This document shows positions 1 to 9,234 of a DNA stretch of 64,000 nt, in pieces. A model generated the notes under the pieces. That model was not told the origin of the DNA and searched no databases. It saw nothing but the letters and a program-made list of their open reading frames with translations. The stretch comes from JAYEPK01 sp048569615 (lineage in GTDB: Archaea; Thermoplasmatota; Penumbrarchaeia; Penumbrarchaeales; Penumbrarchaeaceae): the NCBI GenBank assembly GCA_048569615.1, contig JBLIRK010000001.1:62001-126000 (forward strand), in the 5' to 3' direction. How positions within the stretch are numbered: position 1 is the first letter of the stretch; each line of letters begins with the position of its first letter. The translations under genes and the position numbers were made by a program.

Positions 1-111
1 CAGTTTTGCAGCGAAACCACCGCCCGTGGGTCTCTGTGGTGCTGCCTGGGGCGCATCGCCCCGGCCCTTCTTTTCTTCGCGCTCTAGGACGCCCTTTATG
101 ATGGATTTCAT
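1..111 (-). CDS. Unrecognised protein, N-terminal fragment (runs off the left edge)
   Basis: An open frame of 37 codons begins with ATG and is still open at the window edge. The start MKSIIKGVLEREEKKG is followed by an Ala/Pro/Gln/Gly-rich stretch. I do not recognise it; in particular it does not resemble the start of NusA, which usually follows rpl30e in archaea. A G-rich stretch (GGGGGTAGG) just upstream could act as ribosome binding site and a TATA box lies at 186-195, so it is probably transcribed separately from the RNA polymerase operon. Confidence 0.4.
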   Translation of the reverse strand, partial: MKSIIKGVLEREEKKGRGDAPQAAPQRPTGGGFAAKL

Positions 112-185
112 TTTTCCTACCCCCGGTCAATTCCGATATTTAAGCTATTCGCCCTTTTTAACTATTAGCCCCTTAAAGTTTAATC

Positions 186-195
186 TATATAAAAA
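186..195 (-). promoter_or_regulatory. TATA box upstream of the partial gene
   Basis: The minus strand reads TTTTTATATAG in an AT-rich stretch between rpl30e and the next gene. This predicts an RNA start near 160-165 and a leader of about 50 nt. A second weaker element, CTTAAATA, lies nearer the start codon (about 133-142). Confidence 0.5.
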
Positions 196-261
196 TGTTA
201 TCAGGTTGGCTCCGATCAATGATACCAGCCAGACACCTTTGCCATTCGCCATCTATACTGC

Positions 262-555
262 TCACTCCTTGGTTCCCTTCAGGACCAGTATATCGGACTG
301 TCCACCGTCTATCACGCCGAAGGTCGATATGGAGAAGGGTTTGCCGCTTGCAGCGCCAAGCTCCTGATTGTTCCCCTCGTAGGTGTAGATAGGGACCTTC
401 TGGTCCTTCAGCTCCTTCAGGTCCTCATCGGGACAGTTCTTTGCAACTATGACCATCTTGACCTTCTTCTTCTTTATCTGTTTCATGGTCTCCTTGAATC
501 CCAAGGTGACCTTTCCTGTTTCCTGAACGTTCCTCAGCGCTCTCTTGATATCCAT
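262..555 (-). CDS. rpl30e: Ribosomal protein L30e (eL30)
   Basis: This 97-residue protein has the L7Ae/L30e RNA-binding fold and is part of the large subunit. It shows the typical lysine-rich helix followed by VKMVIVAKNCP and a loop with Gly-Ala-Ala-Ser-Gly before the C-terminal strand. The length is normal for the family. The start has a strong ribosome binding site (AGGAGGTATATCC) and lies 11 nt after the rpoA2 stop. Placement after rpoA2 is standard in archaea. Confidence 0.95.
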   Translation of the reverse strand: MDIKRALRNVQETGKVTLGFKETMKQIKKKKVKMVIVAKNCPDEDLKELKDQKVPIYTYEGNNQELGAASGKPFSISTFGVIDGGQSDILVLKGTKE

Positions 556-566
556 GGATATACCTC

Positions 567-2762
567 CTATTCCTCCTTGAGGTCTATCGGTTTGTAGATC
601 AGTTCAACTGCTCCGGTACCCAGGGTAATGGGCTGTCCAATGATGATGTTCTCCGCCACACCAGCAAGGGGCTCCACCTCGCCTGTTGTTCCAGCTGTCA
701 GCAGATGATTGGAAGTTATCTCGAAGGCAGCCCTGGCAAGCACCGATGATTTCTCGCCTGACACGCCATGCCTTCCGATGGCCCTTATGGTGCCTCCAAC
801 GGCCATCACATCGGCGACGAGCATGAGATGCCTTGAGTCCACCGTGAGGCCCTGCTCGGAGAGCGTCTTCCTCGATTCCTCGAAAATGGCCCTCCTTGCG
901 GCCTCAACACCCAGAACATCTGCTATCTCGATGATATTGTTGGTCGTGGTTCTGGAGACATCGACTTCGCTCAGTTCCAGGATCCTCTTCAGGTCCGAAC
1001 CCTCGGTGTACAAAACGTACTCATCCCCTTCATGGCGGATGATCACCCTGCTTATGTCGTCTATTCCTCTTATCTTGACCTTCTTTATGGACTCCCACTG
1101 GTTGAGGAGTACTTTGAAGTTCATTTTCTTCTGTCCCATGAAGTTTATTTGGAACCGCTCGCCGTCATCCTCGATCTGTGTGTCCTTGATCTTCTTGTTG
1201 GTCTCTTTTATTCGTTTTATGAGCTCCGCCCGGGTCACGTTCCTCTTGGCCATCACCTTCTCCCTTGGTACTATGGCGACGGACATCCTGGCAAGGTCCA
1301 CCTCGGTGTCCGCAACATCGGATACCAGCGTAAGCTCGATATTGTTGTTGACGAACTCCTTGATGTCCTCGAGGCCTAGTTCCGGATCCCTCTTCAGATG
1401 TATCTCCATCATCGGTGTGGAGGGCAGTTTCCTTGCATCCACGATCTCGATCAACCTCGGGAGACCCAGAGTAACATTAATCTCCGCCACACCGGCATAG
1501 TGGAATGTCCTCATTGTCATCTGCGTACCGGGCTCACCTATGGACTGGGCTGCTACTATACCCACCGATTCGTGGGGATCAACGAGATGTCTCTGGTATT
1601 GCTCGTACGCGAGCTCGCATATTCTGGGCAGTGCCTTATCGGGTACGTCCTTCTTGGCAAGGGCCTGTGATAGATCGAAGATCATTTTTGGCGGCAGGAG
1701 CTCGTCCTCGGAGCTCCTCAATCTCCGGAACTCGGTAAGAACCGGTATGATGCGGGATACAACTTCCCTTACTGAGTCCTCGGTCCATCCCTCCCTGATA
1801 CCTTTCTCGCTGAGGAAATATCTCATATCATGGGGAAGCTCCGCCTTGACCTCCTCGCTGACCTTCTTAACCATGTCCTCCAGCAGCGGTTTGAACTGCT
1901 CTACCAGTATCTCCTTGACCGTTGGCTTCTTGGGCTTCTCCTCCTTCTCCTCTGGTTCGGGTTCCGGAGGCTCCTCCTCCTTTTTAAGGAGCTCCTCGAA
2001 TTCCTCTATCCAGATCAAGGTATACTGCCTGGCGCTCTTGACCGGAGTTCCGACAACGGTGGTGAACGAGCGAAGAGGCAGGATCTGGGGAAGATCGGTT
2101 ATCTCCTCCAGTGTCAGGTACGCAAGCGTCTTGTCCGAGGGAACCGACTCCAGGAGGCTTCCGGGGACGAGGTCCTTCTCCTCCGGTAGGGGCAGAGGGT
2201 CCTTGCTAGTCTCTATCTGGGAGATCTTGACCTTGTAGGCAACTGCTTCGGATTTTACATAGATGAATCCCTCGATCGGCAGGGTGAACCTCTTAAGATT
2301 TACATAGAACTTGCATGGCCAAAGGACCTTTTCATTCTCCTTGATCATCCCTTTGGCCTGCTCGACCGATTGCCTATCTGGGGCGGTCCAAATGAAACCC
2401 ATCTCCCTCTCCTCCTTCTTCTTCTTGGGAGCTTCCGGCTTCTTTTCCTCCGGGGATTCCTTCTTCTCTTCCTTCTTCCTGAGTGCCTCTTCCACCTTTA
2501 GGTCCGTCTCCTTCTCTACAGGAGCTTCAACCTGGGCTCCGGAATCCTGATAATCCACCCATGCGAAGGCCCTCTTGAACCTCTTTCCCGAAATACCGGA
2601 GATCCTTTCCAGCTGGGCAGGCCCCATCTCCAGGACATCCTTCACTGAAAACTCCGAATCCGGTCCAAGCAGCTTGAAAACCGATTCCTCGGGCAGGTCC
2701 CTCGATAGCAGGAAATGCAGCAGGTCCTTCTTGTCCCTTATCACTGTCTCCTTGCTGACCAT
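567..2762 (-). CDS. rpoA2: DNA-directed RNA polymerase subunit A'' with a large N-terminal extension
   Basis: The C-terminal half, from about residue 357, is a normal archaeal A'' subunit: it has the trigger-loop motif GEPGTQMTMRTFHYAG at residues 409-424 and the jaw and cleft regions to the end. At 731 residues it is almost twice the usual length of about 390. The extra N terminus has a helix-hairpin-helix-like segment (35-67), a Lys/Glu-rich linker (80-120), a compact domain with predicted beta strands (121-257), a Pro/Glu/Lys linker and a helical segment (285-350). The ATG directly abuts the rpoA1 TAA stop in the same reading frame. Function of the extension is unknown; it does not have intein signature blocks that I can see. 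Confidence 0.93.
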   Translation of the reverse strand: MVSKETVIRDKKDLLHFLLSRDLPEESVFKLLGPDSEFSVKDVLEMGPAQLERISGISGKRFKRAFAWVDYQDSGAQVEAPVEKETDLKVEEALRKKEEKKESPEEKKPEAPKKKKEEREMGFIWTAPDRQSVEQAKGMIKENEKVLWPCKFYVNLKRFTLPIEGFIYVKSEAVAYKVKISQIETSKDPLPLPEEKDLVPGSLLESVPSDKTLAYLTLEEITDLPQILPLRSFTTVVGTPVKSARQYTLIWIEEFEELLKKEEEPPEPEPEEKEEKPKKPTVKEILVEQFKPLLEDMVKKVSEEVKAELPHDMRYFLSEKGIREGWTEDSVREVVSRIIPVLTEFRRLRSSEDELLPPKMIFDLSQALAKKDVPDKALPRICELAYEQYQRHLVDPHESVGIVAAQSIGEPGTQMTMRTFHYAGVAEINVTLGLPRLIEIVDARKLPSTPMMEIHLKRDPELGLEDIKEFVNNNIELTLVSDVADTEVDLARMSVAIVPREKVMAKRNVTRAELIKRIKETNKKIKDTQIEDDGERFQINFMGQKKMNFKVLLNQWESIKKVKIRGIDDISRVIIRHEGDEYVLYTEGSDLKRILELSEVDVSRTTTNNIIEIADVLGVEAARRAIFEESRKTLSEQGLTVDSRHLMLVADVMAVGGTIRAIGRHGVSGEKSSVLARAAFEITSNHLLTAGTTGEVEPLAGVAENIIIGQPITLGTGAVELIYKPIDLKEE

Positions 2763-5426
2763 TTACTGCACCTCCCTCACTGCCATGCTTATGATGTCAT
2801 CGTAGTCGATTGGATCGGAACGAACGGACCTTGTCGGGTCCACACCATCCTCCCCGTACATGAACTGGACCACAACCCCGCTTGTGTTGCGGACGGTCCT
2901 GTCCGGCAGGACCTTCAGGTCCTCGAGGGCGTTGATCAGCCTCCTCTGCATGTAACCCGACCTGCTTGTCCTGACGGCTGTGTCCACAAGTCCCTCCCTT
3001 CCACCCATAGAGTGGAAGAAATATTCGGTGGGTGTCAGACCCTTCTTGTAGCAGGATTTGACGAAGCCCTTGGCTGCAGCGCCAAGATCGTCCGGTTTGA
3101 AATGGGGTAGGGTTCTCTTTTGATATCCCCTATGGATCCTCTCACCCCTGACTGCCTGTTGCCCGATGGACCCGGACATCTGCGAGAGGTTCAGCATTGA
3201 GCCCCTTGCTCCGGACCTCGCCATGATGACGGCCGAGTTCTTCAGTCCGAGATACTTGGAAGCGATCTGCCCTGCAGTGTCCCTGGCCCTACCCAGTGTC
3301 CTCATGGCCTCCACTTCAAGGGTTTCCTTCAGGGACCTTCCAGGAAGCGATTCAAGGAAGCCGGAATTGTATTTCTTAACATAGTCGTCCACCCTGGCCT
3401 CGGCATCGTCCAGTGTTTCCGCGATCCTGAGTTTCGCCTCCTCGGGAATATCCTCCTCGTCTATGCCCGTGGAGAATCCGAGGACCATGATGGAGGCTAT
3501 TCCCATCCTGGTGGCGTCATCCAGGAACTGCCGTCCCCTGTCAGTGCCGTGGTCCCTCACGATCTTCTCGAGCAGTTTTCCCTTGAAGGCCCCGATGGAC
3601 TTCTCGTCTATTGGGCCCGTGACCAGAACGGACCTTCCCTCATCATCTGTATCGATCCTGACCCAGGAATCCTCCTTCGGATCGTCATCCGGACCACCGT
3701 AGATCGCCGATGGATATTCAAGATGAAGCCCGGGGGGTAGTATCATGGAGAAGATGGTCTTGCCTCCCCAGAAAGGCACGCCGTTCCCTGAAACCTCATC
3801 CGGATCGGGCAGGGCTCCCTGGAAAGAGGTCCGTGACAGCATGTGGTATGCCTGCTCCCTGGTGAACATCGGGTTCTTGTGGGTGAGCAGGAATACTCCC
3901 GAAATGTGATCGTGTATCGCCCCTATGACGGGACCGCCGAACCTGGGGGAGAGGATGTGCTCCTGCACCCTCATTATTATCTTGGCCTCGGCCCTGGCCT
4001 CCTCTCCCTGCAGGCAGTGGAGGTTCATCTCATCACCGTCGAAATCCGCGTTGTAGGGTGGACAGTCGGGAAGGTTCAACCTGAAGGTCTTTCCTCCCAT
4101 GACCCTGACCTCATGGGCCATCATTGACATCCTGTGGAGGGAGGGCTGCCTGTTGAATAGGACTATGTCACCGTCCATCAGATGCCTTTCCACAACAAAA
4201 CCGACCTGCACCTTCTCCACGAGGGTATCCTTGTTCCTGTCGGTGATCCTGAGCCTCTGACCGTCGGGCCTGATGATGTAATTGGCTCCCGGATGCACCT
4301 CTGGACCCCTGAGGACGAAGTTCTTTGCGATCTCGTAATTGAACTCGTTGACCCTTATGGGAACGGTGAGCTCCATGGCGATGGGCATCGGAACACCGAC
4401 CTCGTTTATGGATATGTAGGGATCCGGAGAGATAACGGTCCTTGCTGAGAAGTTGACCCTCTTCCCAGAGAGGTTCGATCTGAACCTCCCCTCCTTGCCC
4501 TTGAGCCTCTGGGCCAGGGTTTTAAGGGGCCTTCCGGATCTGTGTCTGGCCGGGGGTATGCCCGAGGTCTGGTTGTCGAAATAAGTGGTAACATGGTATT
4601 GAAGGAGCTCCCAGAGGTCCTCAACGATAAGCTGGGGAGCGCCGGAATCCCTGTTCTCCTGGAGGCGCTGGTTTATCCTGAGCACATCCACGAGCTTGTG
4701 TGTGAGGTCGTCCTCGGAGCGGTCCCCCGATTCGAGGGTTATCGATGGCCTGACAGTGACAGGAGGAACCGGAAGGGATGTCAGTATCATCCATTCCGGC
4801 CGGGCGACCTCGGGATTCAAACCAAGCAGCGGGAGGTGATCGTCGGGTATCCTCTCGAGCCTCTCGCGAATCTCCTTGGGTGTCAGCTTATGTCCTTCCT
4901 CCCTGAAGGTCGTCGGTTTGTCCAGGGTGATGTTTTTGGTCATCTCACCGCAGTCGGGGTGGGGGCACTGCTGAATCCCCATCGCGTCGGTCCTCATGGA
5001 GGTGGATATGGCCTGGAAAGGGAAGGGATTCAAGGCTATTTCGCCGATTTCCCTCAATTTCTGTGAGTATTCCTTGATCTTGTCAGTCGGGAGTTTTATC
5101 CTTCCGCAGGTCCTGCATGTTGCCGAGAGCAGCTCCTTGATGAGCTTCGTGTAGCCCTCGTGGATCACCGGCATGGCAAGATCGATATGTCCGAAATGCC
5201 CCGGACATTCATCGACCTTCCTCCCGCAGGTCTTGCACTTAAGCCCTGGCTCTATGACCCCGAGCCTCGGGTCCATGAGGCCCATATCTATGGGGAACCC
5301 ATCATCATCGTATGTATCCGCCGTGATTATCTTTGTGGCGGACATCTTCCTTATCTCTTCGGGGGAAAGCAGGGCGAACTGTATCTTTCCGATCTTCTTT
5401 GGTATGTACTGGTAGCTTACCATCAT
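2763..5426 (-). CDS. rpoA1: DNA-directed RNA polymerase subunit A'
   Basis: This is the largest catalytic subunit, N-terminal part. It carries the zinc ligands of the clamp (CKTCG and ECPGHFGH near residues 64-77) and the active-site loop NADFDGDEMNLH whose aspartates hold the catalytic magnesium. The length of about 887 residues is normal. The frame is open further upstream, to 5474, but that part overlaps rpoB. I prefer ATG at 5426, or the adjacent ATG at 5423, because GGGGGTGAG lies immediately before them and family members start with a similar sequence. The start is 8 nt after the rpoB stop. Confidence 0.95.
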   Translation of the reverse strand: MMVSYQYIPKKIGKIQFALLSPEEIRKMSATKIITADTYDDDGFPIDMGLMDPRLGVIEPGLKCKTCGRKVDECPGHFGHIDLAMPVIHEGYTKLIKELLSATCRTCGRIKLPTDKIKEYSQKLREIGEIALNPFPFQAISTSMRTDAMGIQQCPHPDCGEMTKNITLDKPTTFREEGHKLTPKEIRERLERIPDDHLPLLGLNPEVARPEWMILTSLPVPPVTVRPSITLESGDRSEDDLTHKLVDVLRINQRLQENRDSGAPQLIVEDLWELLQYHVTTYFDNQTSGIPPARHRSGRPLKTLAQRLKGKEGRFRSNLSGKRVNFSARTVISPDPYISINEVGVPMPIAMELTVPIRVNEFNYEIAKNFVLRGPEVHPGANYIIRPDGQRLRITDRNKDTLVEKVQVGFVVERHLMDGDIVLFNRQPSLHRMSMMAHEVRVMGGKTFRLNLPDCPPYNADFDGDEMNLHCLQGEEARAEAKIIMRVQEHILSPRFGGPVIGAIHDHISGVFLLTHKNPMFTREQAYHMLSRTSFQGALPDPDEVSGNGVPFWGGKTIFSMILPPGLHLEYPSAIYGGPDDDPKEDSWVRIDTDDEGRSVLVTGPIDEKSIGAFKGKLLEKIVRDHGTDRGRQFLDDATRMGIASIMVLGFSTGIDEEDIPEEAKLRIAETLDDAEARVDDYVKKYNSGFLESLPGRSLKETLEVEAMRTLGRARDTAGQIASKYLGLKNSAVIMARSGARGSMLNLSQMSGSIGQQAVRGERIHRGYQKRTLPHFKPDDLGAAAKGFVKSCYKKGLTPTEYFFHSMGGREGLVDTAVRTSRSGYMQRRLINALEDLKVLPDRTVRNTSGVVVQFMYGEDGVDPTRSVRSDPIDYDDIISMAVREVQ

Positions 5427-5434
5427 CTCACCCC

Positions 5435-8400
5435 CTAACGCAGGTCCTCCAGGTGCAGCCTCATGGCGACGCACATCGACTTCAACTCGTCCATTAGCAG
5501 CTTGAATGCATAGCTTGTCTGGACGGGATGGATGTTCCCCGTTTCACCGCATACGGGGCATCTGAGGGCTCCCCTCTTGTCCAGCATCGCAACGTTGCCG
5601 CATTTGGGATTGCCGCAGACGAACTCTATGGTCCCATCCGATTCGTCAAGCAACCTGTCCTTGATAACCATTGATACACCATGGGCTATCAGACAATCCC
5701 TTTCCATCTCACCGAATCTCAGACCTCCCTGTCTTGACCGTCCCTCGGTCGGCTGCCTCGTGAGGATCTGTACCGGACCCCTCGATCTCACATGCATCTT
5801 GCCCGAGACCATGTGGTGCAGCTTCTGGTAGTAGATGACCCCCTTGAAGATCTCGGCACGCAGCTTTTCCCCGGTGAAGGGATTGTACATCACTTCCTTG
5901 CCTGTCGGCTTGAAACCTACCTCGAGAAGCTGCTTCCTTATCCTATCTTCGGGCTCCCCTGAGAAGGCAGTCCCGTCTATGGTCCTTCCCTGCATCGAAC
6001 CGACCTTCCCGCCGATCATCTCCAATACATGGGCAACGGTCATACGGGATGGAATGGCGTGGGGATTTGTAACGAGGTCCGGAATTATCCCCTCCTCATT
6101 GAACGGCATGTCCTCCGGATCGGCGATCAATCCGATGACACCCTTCTGACCATGCCTGGAGGCGAACTTGTCACCGACCTCGGGTATCTTCTCACTCCTG
6201 ACCGTGACCTTCACCAGCCTCAGACCGTTCTCCGATTCTGTTATCATCACGGTATCCACATAGCCGGATTCCCGCGGTCTGACGGTGAGGGAGGTCTCCC
6301 TCCTCCTTCTCGGTGTCAGGAAGTCCGTGTGCTCCTCGAGGAACCTGGGTGGAGATGTCCTGCCTATGAGCACATCCTTCCCCAGGACCTCGAACTCGGG
6401 CGAGATTATGCCGTCCTCGTCCAGGTTGTTGTAGGCTTCCTCGGACCTGGAGCCCATGACGTCGGGAGCGGGGATCTCGATCCTGTCCTCCTGACCTCCT
6501 GGATACCTCCTCTCCTCTACGGGATAGGACCTTATGAAGGTGGACCTGCCCAGACCTCTGTCGATGGATGCCCTGTTAAAGATCAGCGCATCCTCCATGT
6601 TGTATCCCTCGAAGGAGAGCACTGCCACGACGAAGTTCTGACCTCCGGGCCTCTTATTGAAATTTACGAAATCCATGGTCTTCGTCTGCACCAGGGGCCT
6701 CTGGGGATAGTGGAGCAGATGTGCTCTTGTGTCGCACCTTATCCTGTAGTTTGAGGCTCCGAGACCAAGTGACTGCTTTGCCATTCCAGCTCCCATGGTG
6801 ATCCTGGGAGAGGAGTTGTGGTGCGGGTAGCAGACGAGCCCTGAACAGGTTCCGAGAATTACCATGGGATCGATCTCCATGTGCGTATGCTCGGTTGTAA
6901 CGTGACCCTCGTCCACGGCAATGAAGAGGTCCTCCTCCTCCTCCGCATCGATCCATTCGATGATGCCCTGCTGGATCAGGTCCTCCCAGTTTATCTTTCC
7001 CTCGTTGAGTGAGGCCCTCATCCTATCAGTGATCTTTGTCTGGCCTTTATCCATGACGAACAGAGGCCTTCTGACCCTGCCGTCGTCGCAGTTTATTATG
7101 ACCGAATTTATCTGGGAATTGAATCTGACGTTTATCTCGTGGGACTTCTCCTGCGGCATTGCGAGGAAGCCCTGTCTCCTCCTTCTCCTTACGGATTCCA
7201 CAAGTCCCTGGGGGTCATGATGGATCCCAATTAGATTGCCATTGAGGTAAACCCTTGCTTCGTCGGTCAGCTCCTTTTCGATCCTCCTAACGCCCATGTC
7301 GAAGAGGGTGGATTCGAGCTTTCTCTCGTCGTATCCCTCAGATATGTCCACAATGAGGGCGAGGTTCTTCACGAGACCGCAGTTCTGACCCTCGGGTGTC
7401 TCGTTGGGGCAGAGCCTTCCCCACTGCGTGGGATGGAGGTCCCTAGCCTCGAAATGGGGCTGGGACCTGGTCAGTGGAGATGTGATCCTTCGAAGGTGAG
7501 ATATGGTGGACATATTGCACGTCCTGTCCAGAAGCTGGGAAACACCGTCCCTTCCCCCGACCCAGTTTCCCGTGGCCAGGGCATGGATTATCCTCTGTGA
7601 GAGAACGTCTGGACGGATGGCCGATCCCACCCTCAGCTTTCTCTTCCTGGTTATGGTCCTCTCCAACTGATACTTTAGGTCCTTCATCAACGAGGTAAAA
7701 GCAACCCGGAACAGGTCCTCCATCAGGTCGCCAGCAAGGGAGATCCTCTTGTTTGCATAGTGGTCCTTGTCGTCGGGATCCCTCTGGCCAAGCTTAAGCT
7801 CAAGGACCGACCTTGCTATCCTCCCCAGGTAGATGGCCTTCTTGATCCTCTGGTCCCTGTGGTCACCCAGGTGAGGGAGCAGGGACTTGTCGATTATCGA
7901 TTCCACCTTCTTCTCCCTGAATTCCTTCGCCTGTCCCGTTGCGAACTTCTTCTCCAGGTAGTTCAATGCATCCTCGATGGTGTTCACACCGTATGTCGCC
8001 GAGCATTCCTCGAGATTTGCGAAGATGACATTGTTCATCCTCTCATCCGAGACAATGGCCTTGGCAATGTCCTCGTCCGCATCCATCCCCAGTGCCTTCA
8101 TAAGGATTACCAAAGGTATCTGGGTGGGGGCCGCCGGAACGGAGACCATCAATATCCCGTCCTTCTTGAGCTCAACCGAGGTCAGGGCCCTGAAGCCCTC
8201 CCTCTGGGAGAATACCTTGGCCACCGCCATGGGTGTTCCGTATTTCTCTTCCCACTCGACGAGGACCCTGTTTGGTGAGAGGTCCTCCAACGATATTAGG
8301 GAGCGCTCAGTCCCGTTGATTATGAAATAGCCGCCGGGATCAAGGGGGTCCTCACCCATCTCCTGGAGCTTTCTGTAGTACTGGTCGTCGGTAAGGTTCC

Positions 8401-8848
8401 TGTCCTGGCTCATCATGTCCATGTGGAGGTTGCATCTCTTGGACTTGACCATTATCGGGAGGTCTCCGATCTTGACCTTCTCGGGCTCCCTGTCGATACC
8501 GTTCTCGATTATCGTGAACTCCAGGAAGATGGGGGCGGAATAGGTAAGGTCCCTGAGCCTTGCTTCCATGGGAGTGAGCTCGTGTGTGGCTCCGTTTGCC
8601 TCCTTCACTATGGGAGTACCCACGGTGATCCTTCCGAGCTTGATATCCACACTGTCCTCGTCCAGCTTGTCGACATCAAGCCTGATTATTCCCCTCTCGT
8701 TCTCAACCTCTCCTATCCGGATGGAATCAATTATCCTCTGCATCCTGGACCTTGGATTGTCGTGTGTAGGGAGGAAATCGTTGAAGCTTGCAAGCTGATG
8801 GTTGATTATGTTCCTGCTTTTAAAGAAGGATTCCACTACCTCTTTCAA
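5435..8848 (-). CDS. rpoB: DNA-directed RNA polymerase subunit B (unsplit)
   Basis: This 1137-residue second-largest subunit is a single chain, unlike the B'/B'' pair of many methanogens and halophiles. Diagnostic segments are present: GRDGVSQLLDRTC in the fork region, LCPNETPEGQNCGL, GYNMEDALIFNR, the basic GDKFASRHGQKGV, and a C-terminal zinc ribbon (CGNPKCGN and CPVCGE). The start codon is TTG; GAGGTGGT sits 3-10 nt before it. The TTG overlaps the TGA of a 26-codon frame that links it to rpoH. Confidence 0.96.
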   Translation of the reverse strand: MKEVVESFFKSRNIINHQLASFNDFLPTHDNPRSRMQRIIDSIRIGEVENERGIIRLDVDKLDEDSVDIKLGRITVGTPIVKEANGATHELTPMEARLRDLTYSAPIFLEFTIIENGIDREPEKVKIGDLPIMVKSKRCNLHMDMMSQDRNLTDDQYYRKLQEMGEDPLDPGGYFIINGTERSLISLEDLSPNRVLVEWEEKYGTPMAVAKVFSQREGFRALTSVELKKDGILMVSVPAAPTQIPLVILMKALGMDADEDIAKAIVSDERMNNVIFANLEECSATYGVNTIEDALNYLEKKFATGQAKEFREKKVESIIDKSLLPHLGDHRDQRIKKAIYLGRIARSVLELKLGQRDPDDKDHYANKRISLAGDLMEDLFRVAFTSLMKDLKYQLERTITRKRKLRVGSAIRPDVLSQRIIHALATGNWVGGRDGVSQLLDRTCNMSTISHLRRITSPLTRSQPHFEARDLHPTQWGRLCPNETPEGQNCGLVKNLALIVDISEGYDERKLESTLFDMGVRRIEKELTDEARVYLNGNLIGIHHDPQGLVESVRRRRRQGFLAMPQEKSHEINVRFNSQINSVIINCDDGRVRRPLFVMDKGQTKITDRMRASLNEGKINWEDLIQQGIIEWIDAEEEEDLFIAVDEGHVTTEHTHMEIDPMVILGTCSGLVCYPHHNSSPRITMGAGMAKQSLGLGASNYRIRCDTRAHLLHYPQRPLVQTKTMDFVNFNKRPGGQNFVVAVLSFEGYNMEDALIFNRASIDRGLGRSTFIRSYPVEERRYPGGQEDRIEIPAPDVMGSRSEEAYNNLDEDGIISPEFEVLGKDVLIGRTSPPRFLEEHTDFLTPRRRRETSLTVRPRESGYVDTVMITESENGLRLVKVTVRSEKIPEVGDKFASRHGQKGVIGLIADPEDMPFNEEGIIPDLVTNPHAIPSRMTVAHVLEMIGGKVGSMQGRTIDGTAFSGEPEDRIRKQLLEVGFKPTGKEVMYNPFTGEKLRAEIFKGVIYYQKLHHMVSGKMHVRSRGPVQILTRQPTEGRSRQGGLRFGEMERDCLIAHGVSMVIKDRLLDESDGTIEFVCGNPKCGNVAMLDKRGALRCPVCGETGNIHPVQTSYAFKLLMDELKSMCVAMRLHLEDLR

Positions 8849-8925
8849 AGGACCACCTCGAACTCTTCATACATTCTCTTAACTGCTGGAAACGGGTTAG
8901 CGGGGTTCATCTTTTCATACTCCAT
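8845..8925 (-). CDS. Possible 26-residue peptide between rpoH and rpoB
   Basis: A 26-codon frame starts at an ATG overlapping the rpoH stop (TGATG) and stops at a TGA overlapping the rpoB TTG start (TTGA). It reads MEYEKMNPANPFPAVKR and continues to VVL. I do not recognise it. It may be a real coupling peptide that carries ribosomes from rpoH to rpoB, or chance. Confidence 0.3.
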   Translation of the reverse strand: MEYEKMNPANPFPAVKRMYEEFEVVL

Positions 8926-9176
8926 CAGATCGTGGATCGCTCTTCTACAACAAGGCGGTAGTAAAGGGATGTTCCTGCGGTTGGGCTCTGTCTCTCGACC
9001 TGGATCACATCCCCGGATTTGGCGTTCAGAGCTTTGGCGCAGGGATCCATCATCAGTATCTTGGGCAGCTGGGCTTTGGTGATAGAATACTTCTCCAGGA
9101 GCTTCTCCACCTCCTCCTCCGGTATAATCGTATGTCTCGGAACGAGGTAGTTCTCCATTACATTGAACCTGGGCAT
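8925..9176 (-). CDS. rpoH: DNA-directed RNA polymerase subunit H
   Basis: This 83-residue protein matches the archaeal homologue of the C-terminal domain of eukaryotic Rpb5. It shows the family pattern of an N-terminal VPRH, then ILMMDPCAKAL, and AKSGDVIQVERQSPTAG near the end. The start ATG has the ribosome binding site CGGAGG 6 nt upstream. It is the first protein gene of the polymerase operon. No TATA box or T-run terminator separates it from the tRNA-Lys gene 58 nt upstream. Confidence 0.96.
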   Translation of the reverse strand: MPRFNVMENYLVPRHTIIPEEEVEKLLEKYSITKAQLPKILMMDPCAKALNAKSGDVIQVERQSPTAGTSLYYRLVVEERSTI

Positions 9177-9234
9177 TTGGCGGCCTCCGATGGTAGCGGG
9201 TCGTGCTCGAGCTCGGACACTGGGAAAACGGACT

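Noticed and set aside
567..2762. Intein in the A'' extension
   Set aside because: The extra region lies before the conserved A'' sequence rather than inside it, and no Cys/Ser start with a terminal His-Asn pair could be found.
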